The position numbers were made by a program, and so were the translations under genes. Below are positions 7,071 to 11,786 of a DNA stretch of 11,786 nt, piece by piece. Positions within the stretch are counted from its first letter, which is position 1; the number at the start of each line of letters is the position of its first letter. Source of the DNA: Nitrospirae bacterium RBG_19FT_COMBO_42_15 (GTDB taxonomy: Bacteria; Nitrospirota; CAKKRA01; 9FT-COMBO-42-15); the NCBI GenBank assembly GCA_001803815.1, contig MHEL01000061.1, positions 324 to 12,109 of the forward strand, in the 5' to 3' direction. The notes under the pieces were generated by a model. It was not told where the DNA came from. It made no database searches and saw only the letters and a list, made by a program, of their open reading frames with translations.

Positions 7071-7099
7071 AGTATACCACTTTTCTGTCTGGAAATCTA
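7071..7099 (-). promoter_or_regulatory. Possible promoter of the DUF2062 gene
   Basis: On the minus strand TATACT (7076-7071) is a good -10 match and would start transcription about 17 bases before the GTG at 7047. The hexamer 17 bases further upstream (TAGATT, 7099-7094) is a poor -35. If this promoter is real, the longer start at 7080 is excluded because it would lie upstream of the transcript. Confidence 0.25.
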
Positions 7100-7140
7100 C
7101 CATATAAGGCAGGGAGGAGGATGCGGATTTCTAATGGGGT

Positions 7141-9753
7141 TTACTGCAATCTTATGTCTGTTTTTATTTCTTTATTTTCTTTGCCATACCTTAGCATCAG
7201 ATGCCCTGAATCATTAACAAAAAATGTGATATTAATCTCATCCCTTAGCGGCTCATCAAAAGATAGGGCTATTATGCTGAAACCTTTTAGGTTTATATCC
7301 TTTGCTGGTTTAATCACCTGTTTTATAATCTCTGTTTCTCCCTCCTTCTCCCATCTTCGGACAATGCAGCTTTCTGGCGCTTCAAATAGCTCAATATAAA
7401 TATCCCTCTGCTCGCCCAATGTCATTGCAGGGGTTATTTTAAAGGTCTTTTCAAATGGAAATGGCTCCCCCTTCTCAAATATAATCTCATAGGCGTAAGG
7501 ATTCTCTTTATGTTTTGTTGTATAACGAATGGCATAACCAAGGCCAAGGTGCCTGTCAATTACATTCCTCATCCCATATAATGAAGCCCCCATTGCTACT
7601 GCTGAAAATGGACTGTGATTATATATTGCATTCTTCTGATGAAGTTCGGGAAAGATGGCTTCAATCTTTTCCTTAAATGATGGAATCAGGGAAGAGCCTC
7701 CTGTTAATAGAACTGCCTCAATCTTTTCTTTTGTTACGCCGATCTTCTTTGCCCTATGTAAAACATACAGAACAGCGCGGTCTACTGTTTTATAAAAATC
7801 ATGCTTAGCCAATATCTCCTCAAAATCATCTATGCTGACCCTGCAGACCTCAGCGCCATTCCATTGAAATGAAGACTCCCTGCTGTTTGTTAAAGCTATC
7901 TTTATCTCTTCTGCCTTGTTGATTAGCTCCATTGAGAGGCTTTCATTGTCCATTCCTATTTTTTCAGACAGATATTCTGCAAGCCAGATATCAATATCGC
8001 GGCCGCCCAGCATCTTGGACCTGTCAGGCTTTGCTATTACATGGACATCATTTAAATTAAGCCTAAGCATCATCACATCAAGCGTGTTGCCGCCAAAATC
8101 AATTACCATGACAATCCTGTCCCTCTCTTCTGCCACCTGATAGCCAATGGCTGCTGCAAGAGGCTCCTCAAGAAATTCTATTTCTGCCCCTCTCATTATC
8201 CATTGCATAATCTCTTTCAGATTCCTCTTGTAATCAGGAAAGCCGACTGGAACAGTAACATATATTCTGTCTGCTGCAATATTTGAAAATATTGAAAACC
8301 ATCCGGGGTTTTCAATCTCCTTTTTAAGATGCTGATAGAGGATATTAAGGTACCTCTCCATGTATTCTCTGCCTTCTGGTCTTCCTTCTAAGAGCATCTT
8401 CTTGAAATCAGTAACAGGGCTGGGAATAACTGCTTCGGTTCCAATGGTATTTGACTTATTATCAAGAAGAGTCGGGATAATAGTGACATCGCCGTACTGC
8501 CTTGAGATCGCTTCTAATGAAATAAATTCCGGCTGACTGTCCCGGCGCCTTTTCATAATTACCGTATTTGTTGCGCCAATATCTATTGACAGGCACTCCT
8601 TTGCCGATGATGACTGTTTTTTTTCAGGATAATGCGCATCAGAGGCATGGAAAACCTCTTTTACGAACAGAGGCCTCTCTATCTCTTTTCCATGATAGGT
8701 GTTTTGAAGTCCTTCAAGCCGGTCAACTATCTTTTTACTGGCAAGCCTCAGCTCCTTTGGCTGAACCCATACATGAGTATAAGGCTTCAGGATCTCAATA
8801 AACCGAATATCACTTAATAGCAAACCAAATCTTTCAAGCTCCTTTGCGAGCATAAAAGCATATCTTGCCTTAGTATATTTTTCCTTTTTGGAGTCATTAA
8901 TTCCCTTTTCCTCAGCAACAAGTATATAGTCAATAATCTCAGTTGCATTTATGCCTTTAAACATCATCTTCATTGAAAAGAGGCTGAGGATGTCTTTTAA
9001 TATCTGCTGAAGAATGGGGAAAAACTCCGAGGCTATCGGGATATCATTTAGTATGTCAATTAAGTTATATGTTTTAATAAGAGGGTCAATTATATCAGCT
9101 GCAGCCTTAAACGCCTTCTCCAGCGCCTTAAGAAGCAGCGCCTGAAACTCAGGCGTCTTTGGGAGTTCATTTGCTATATAGATAAGGGCATATTTTCTAT
9201 AGGACGGCTCTACAATAACATCTGTCGCAGCAATCGCCGTTTCTATTGCATCTTTATATAATTTAAGAAACTCCCCTGTTTTAGGGAGCATCATTGCTGC
9301 ACCGAGCAGGGTATATTGCCTGTAGAATGAGTAATCACTGCTCTTTGGAAGCTCCTTTGCAATGCCTTCAAGATATTCGCTGCTGTAAGGAGCATTATCA
9401 GGGGCTTCCCTTAAATTCATGGCAAGCCTCATTGCCCTGAGCCGTAGGGGATTAGCCTCTGCTGACCCAGACAGTTCATTGGCTATGCAGAGAAGGGCAT
9501 GTATCCTGTGCTGCTTATCAGGGATTGCATCTGCTGCGTCAATGGCCTCATTTATTGCCTCTATGTAAAGAGCCTGAAATTCAGATGTCTTAGGAAACCT
9601 GGCCGCAATATTTAAAAAAGAATCCTTTCTGTTTTTTGGCTCTTTAATATCTCTTATTGTATTAATAGCCTCCTTTACAGAGTTCAGCTTCTTCTCAATA
9701 GAATCTGAGCTGTCAATCTTCTCCATGCACTCTTTTATGCTAATCATCATCAT
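7141..9753 (-). CDS. Hsp70-type ATPase with N-terminal helical-repeat domain
   Basis: The 870-residue protein has three parts. Residues 1-340 are helical repeats of about 41-43 residues, with recurring signatures such as IANELPKTPEFQALLLKALE (193-212), FPKTSEFQALYIEAI (53-67) and LPKTGEFLKLYKDAI (156-170). Residues 385-735 are an Hsp70/actin-fold ATPase. It has phosphate-1 LSIDIGATNT (388-397), a lysine pair at 451-452 near the expected catalytic lysine, EPLAAAIGY (530-538), phosphate-2 DFGGNTLDV (552-560; D552, T557 and D559 kept) and adenosine motif LLTGGSSLIPSF (682-693). Residues 740-870 resemble the beta substrate-binding domain (GEPFPFEKTFKI...LGEQRDIYIELFE), but the helical lid is absent. 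It probably binds clients or partners through the repeats. The first ATG (9753) overlaps the radical SAM stop by 4 bases. The AGGA at 9757-9754 is better spaced for the third of three successive ATGs (9747). Substrate is unknown. Confidence 0.9.
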   Translation of the reverse strand: MMMISIKECMEKIDSSDSIEKKLNSVKEAINTIRDIKEPKNRKDSFLNIAARFPKTSEFQALYIEAINEAIDAADAIPDKQHRIHALLCIANELSGSAEANPLRLRAMRLAMNLREAPDNAPYSSEYLEGIAKELPKSSDYSFYRQYTLLGAAMMLPKTGEFLKLYKDAIETAIAATDVIVEPSYRKYALIYIANELPKTPEFQALLLKALEKAFKAAADIIDPLIKTYNLIDILNDIPIASEFFPILQQILKDILSLFSMKMMFKGINATEIIDYILVAEEKGINDSKKEKYTKARYAFMLAKELERFGLLLSDIRFIEILKPYTHVWVQPKELRLASKKIVDRLEGLQNTYHGKEIERPLFVKEVFHASDAHYPEKKQSSSAKECLSIDIGATNTVIMKRRRDSQPEFISLEAISRQYGDVTIIPTLLDNKSNTIGTEAVIPSPVTDFKKMLLEGRPEGREYMERYLNILYQHLKKEIENPGWFSIFSNIAADRIYVTVPVGFPDYKRNLKEIMQWIMRGAEIEFLEEPLAAAIGYQVAEERDRIVMVIDFGGNTLDVMMLRLNLNDVHVIAKPDRSKMLGGRDIDIWLAEYLSEKIGMDNESLSMELINKAEEIKIALTNSRESSFQWNGAEVCRVSIDDFEEILAKHDFYKTVDRAVLYVLHRAKKIGVTKEKIEAVLLTGGSSLIPSFKEKIEAIFPELHQKNAIYNHSPFSAVAMGASLYGMRNVIDRHLGLGYAIRYTTKHKENPYAYEIIFEKGEPFPFEKTFKITPAMTLGEQRDIYIELFEAPESCIVRRWEKEGETEIIKQVIKPAKDINLKGFSIIALSFDEPLRDEINITFFVNDSGHLMLRYGKENKEIKTDIRLQ

Positions 9754-10319
9754 TCCTGCTTGATGGCAATCCTGTTGAATCCTGTTTCTCTAATTATGCC
9801 ATCCTTTCCAATGATAATCTCTGCCTTTGCAGGCATATAAAAATCCTTCTGCATGTATCTGCTGGTAAAAAAATAAAATCTCTGATTTGTTGAGCCTCTT
9901 GCGAGGAGTGTATTTTCTTTTTTTGACTCTTCGTATCTTCCATCTATCAGCACATCTACAAACTCAAAACATGATCTGCAATCTATGTCTTTTTTCAGAT
10001 TATTGTATTCAAACCCGGTATATACAACAGTTGTAAGATTATAGCTATATCTTGCTGTCTTTAAAAGAGTGTAAAGGCCTTTAACCTGCAAAAACGGCTC
10101 CCCGCCGCTTACTGTTATGCCTTCAGCACCCTGCCTGAGATGCCTTTTAAAGATATCTTCTGGTGTGTATATATCTGTTTTATCAAAGGAGTGGGTGTCA
10201 GGATTAAAACAACACGGGCAATTATGATTACAGCCCTGAAAAAAGATTACCATCCTGCTGCCAGGGCCGTTAACCCTTGAGGATGGTATTATTGAGTGGA
10301 TATTAATTACACTACTCAT
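9750..10319 (-). CDS. Radical SAM protein, NrdG-like activase family
   Basis: A 189-residue radical SAM enzyme resembling the short activating enzymes typified by NrdG, which binds one 4Fe-4S cluster and makes a radical from S-adenosylmethionine. The cluster cysteines are C30, C34 and C37 in GCNHNCPCCFNP, matching CX3CX2C, with an extra cysteine at 36. The NGPGSRMVIFFQGC lead-in is typical of the NrdG group. The SAM-binding motif SGGEP is at 71-75. There is no second cluster domain and no SPASM extension. No glycyl-radical enzyme lies in the window, so a true NrdG role is doubtful; the target could be one of the operon partners. The ATG lies inside the end of the DUF2997-like gene (8-base overlap), implying coupling, with a modest AAAGG just ahead. 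It overlaps the Hsp70-like gene by 4 bases. Confidence 0.88.
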   Translation of the reverse strand: MSSVINIHSIIPSSRVNGPGSRMVIFFQGCNHNCPCCFNPDTHSFDKTDIYTPEDIFKRHLRQGAEGITVSGGEPFLQVKGLYTLLKTARYSYNLTTVVYTGFEYNNLKKDIDCRSCFEFVDVLIDGRYEESKKENTLLARGSTNQRFYFFTSRYMQKDFYMPAKAEIIIGKDGIIRETGFNRIAIKQE

Positions 10320-10500
10320 CTGCCTTTATCTTAATTCTCTCTTCTGCCTCGGCCCCAAGATCATCCTTTGCATCAAACTTTTCAATCCTGCCGAGCAGCC
10401 TTGTCAGATGATTTGCCACATCCTTACAGTCATTAAACACAGAGGAGTCTATCTCCACCTTGCCGTCTGAGGTGATTTTTATTTTTATTTTTTTGTCCAT
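10312..10500 (-). CDS. DUF2997-like small protein
   Basis: A 62-residue protein that opens with a beta-strand pattern, KIKIKITSDGKVEID, then has a conserved-looking cysteine (C25) and a helix, NHLTRLLGRIE. This matches the layout of the DUF2997 family: strand with a DG turn, a C followed by a helix, and LG. The family has no known biochemical function. The C-terminal third is acidic and probably flexible. The ATG at 10500 has an AGGA 7 bases upstream and starts 15 bases after the DUF1257 stop. It ends overlapping the radical SAM start. DUF2997 and DUF1257 genes are, as I recall, frequent neighbours in other bacteria, which supports the assignment. Confidence 0.75.
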   Translation of the reverse strand: MDKKIKIKITSDGKVEIDSSVFNDCKDVANHLTRLLGRIEKFDAKDDLGAEAEERIKIKADE

Positions 10501-10515
10501 AGATTATCCTGCCTA

Positions 10516-10857
10516 TCACCCCTTTAAATGTATTATTATCTCCCCTGCCTCCTCGCTCTCTTTTGCAATTTCAAAATCAAGCGGCAGGTTGTCCTTGATA
10601 GATTCATAGGCATAGAACTGTTTAAGCCTGTTTGTAAAGGCATTGGCAACCCGCGAATCTCCGGAAACCTCAAAGTTATTCCCTGCCTTCTCTTTAGTTA
10701 TCGCCAGCAGATCGCCCTCCCTGTCAATCTCTATCTTTTCTTTTTTTTCGTTTATCTGATAGTTCGTAAGCTCGCCCCTTCTTTTCATCTCCTCTATAGC
10801 AGCTATAATATACTTTTTGTTCGCCAGCTCTGTTTTTATTTTAGCATAAAAAGACAT
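10516..10857 (-). CDS. DUF1257 (Ycf35-like) protein
   Basis: A 113-residue protein that matches the outline of DUF1257, the family including plastid and cyanobacterial Ycf35. It has an N-terminal MSFYAKIKTELANKKYIIAA, a central set of beta strands (EKIEIDREGDLLAITKE), and the C-terminal NRLKQFYAYESI block followed by an acidic strand ending in IIHLKG. No catalytic motif is visible and the family's function is unknown. The ATG at 10857 has an AGGTGA 5 bases upstream and lies 10 bases after the protease gene's stop. Its neighbour on the other side is the DUF2997-like gene. The assignment rests on pattern recognition and not on a search. Confidence 0.75.
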   Translation of the reverse strand: MSFYAKIKTELANKKYIIAAIEEMKRRGELTNYQINEKKEKIEIDREGDLLAITKEKAGNNFEVSGDSRVANAFTNRLKQFYAYESIKDNLPLDFEIAKESEEAGEIIIHLKG

Positions 10858-10867
10858 TGCATCACCT

Positions 10868-11786
10868 TCAGTTCAATGGATTTTCATTAAAAAATCCTGC
10901 AATAGCATCGCCGTTCATAAGGACATTGTCTTCAAGTTTTTTGACAAGGCAGTTCAATAGCTCCTTATTCTTTGAGATGAACCCCTCTGTCTCTGTTTTT
11001 ACATTGTCCAATATCTTCTGCACATCATCAAATATCTCCTTGCCTGATGTCAAGGCAAAATCCTGCAGGGCAATAAGGCTGGTATTCTTTATGGCCTCGC
11101 CAAAACCGTATTCAACCACCATCTTCCTTGCAATAGCAGTCGCCTCCATAAGGTCGTGCGATGCGCCGACTGTCTTTGAGTCATTGCCGCAGACTTCGTC
11201 TTCAGCAACCATCCCGCCCATTATAATCCCTATATTTTTTTCAAGGTCCCTTTTTGTAAAGAGATTCTCCATTGTCTCATCCACAGGCAGATAAGCGTCA
11301 AAATTCTTGTAATTGTCTATGCTCACAAACACAGGCGTCTTTTTAAAGTGATGCCACATCATCAAGGCATGTCCTGCCTCATGGATTGCAATAATCCTCT
11401 TTTCTGAATCACCGAGCTTCTCCACCCTCTGCATAAAGAGTGATTTGGATGCAGGCCTTGCCCTCCTGTGGCTCCAGTTTCTTAATTCATCTATCTCCTC
11501 TTTTTTCAAGGCAGAGAGGGGTGTAATATTCCTTAGCGAAGCAAGGAGGACATTCTGAGCAGCCTTCAGATTGGAAAGTCCCTCAATAACCCTCTCGGCA
11601 TCCTCTGTATCTTTTCCTTCATGAAACATATTAAATGTGGCGACAATGGCATCCTTTACTGCCTGCTCAATCTCTGCGCCTGTATATCCCTGGCTGTTCT
11701 GCGCAAGCTCCTTAAGATTCAGATGATTAATATTCTGCCCCCTGTTCTCCAAGTGTATCTTGAATATCTCCTCCCTCTCGTCTGAG
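10868..11786 (-). CDS. AAA ATPase with M41 (FtsH-type) zinc-protease domain, N-terminus outside window
   Basis: The reading frame is open to the right edge, giving the last 305 residues of a larger protein. It enters in the C-terminal part of an AAA domain: DEREEIFKIHL at the edge, then the lid LKELAQNSQGYTGAEIEQA, which contains the sensor-2 region. A region of about 100 residues follows, with ITPLSALKKEEIDELRNWSH and RRARPAS. Next is the M41 protease motif HEAGH (about residues 135-139 from the edge), whose histidines bind zinc and whose glutamate is catalytic. The third zinc ligand is the aspartate of GASHDLMEATAIARKMV (about D211). The distance from lid to HEAGH is roughly 35 residues longer than in E. 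coli FtsH, and this linker recalls AAA proteins of the Ycf46 sort. Whether it has FtsH-type membrane spans cannot be seen. It is the first visible gene of the five-gene operon. Confidence 0.88.
   Translation of the reverse strand, partial: SDEREEIFKIHLENRGQNINHLNLKELAQNSQGYTGAEIEQAVKDAIVATFNMFHEGKDTEDAERVIEGLSNLKAAQNVLLASLRNITPLSALKKEEIDELRNWSHRRARPASKSLFMQRVEKLGDSEKRIIAIHEAGHALMMWHHFKKTPVFVSIDNYKNFDAYLPVDETMENLFTKRDLEKNIGIIMGGMVAEDEVCGNDSKTVGASHDLMEATAIARKMVVEYGFGEAIKNTSLIALQDFALTSGKEIFDDVQKILDNVKTETEGFISKNKELLNCLVKKLEDNVLMNGDAIAGFFNENPLN

Noticed and set aside
7048..7080. Longer start for the DUF2062 gene (GTG at 7080)
   Set aside because: No ribosome site precedes it, and the 11 extra residues would overlap a likely -10 box; the GTG at 7047 has GGGAG at good spacing.
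9750..10319. Calling the radical SAM gene nrdG
   Set aside because: Its motifs fit the broader activase family, but no anaerobic ribonucleotide reductase is nearby and the operon context is different, so the symbol would be misleading.
10868..11786. Calling the AAA-M41 gene ftsH
   Set aside because: The N-terminal membrane region is out of view, the linker differs from FtsH, and the neighbours are not those of a usual ftsH locus.

Overview
The window is a densely packed bacterial stretch in which every supportable gene lies on the minus strand, so transcription runs from the right edge to the left. Base composition is moderately AT-rich. No rRNA, tRNA, CRISPR array, transposase or plus-strand gene was found, and no gene-free gap exceeds about 170 bases. 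The core gene order (pdxJ, acpS, nnr, tsaE), a family-4 iron-sulfur uracil-DNA glycosylase and intergenic palindromes of the TCATTGCGAG type suggest a Gram-negative environmental bacterium. Nitrospirota or a deltaproteobacterial lineage would fit, but this is a weak guess from style, not from a marker gene.

Right block (7141-11786): five tightly packed genes, in order of transcription. They encode an AAA ATPase with an M41 (FtsH-type) zinc-protease domain (cut by the window edge), a DUF1257/Ycf35-like protein, a DUF2997-like small protein, a NrdG-like radical SAM protein, and an 870-residue Hsp70-type protein. The last carries a helical-repeat domain of about 340 residues in front of its ATPase domain. 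Gaps are 10 and 15 bases and the last two junctions overlap by 8 and 4 bases, so this is almost certainly one operon. It joins an unfoldase/protease, a radical enzyme and an unusual chaperone to two small uncharacterised proteins, and is the best candidate here for an undescribed system. A DUF2062 membrane protein (6475-7047) follows after a short gap and may have its own promoter.

Middle block (2705-6362): a housekeeping operon. pdxJ (vitamin B6 ring closure) is followed by acpS (carrier-protein activation), nnr (NAD(P)HX repair), a two-CBS-domain protein and tsaE (tRNA t6A synthesis). Spacing is tight (3-base gap, 4-base overlap, 24-base gap) until a 91-base palindromic element just ahead of tsaE. 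That element appears to supply tsaE's ribosome-binding site and probably its GTG start.

Left block (1-2532): the family-4 uracil-DNA glycosylase, then a class III adenylate cyclase with an unrecognised N-terminal region of about 370 residues; the cyclase runs off the left edge. Three different palindromic elements (1721-1795, 2547-2640, 3167-3257) occupy the successive gaps of this half of the window. One abuts the glycosylase stop codon and another covers the tsaE start, so small repeats have settled at gene boundaries here.
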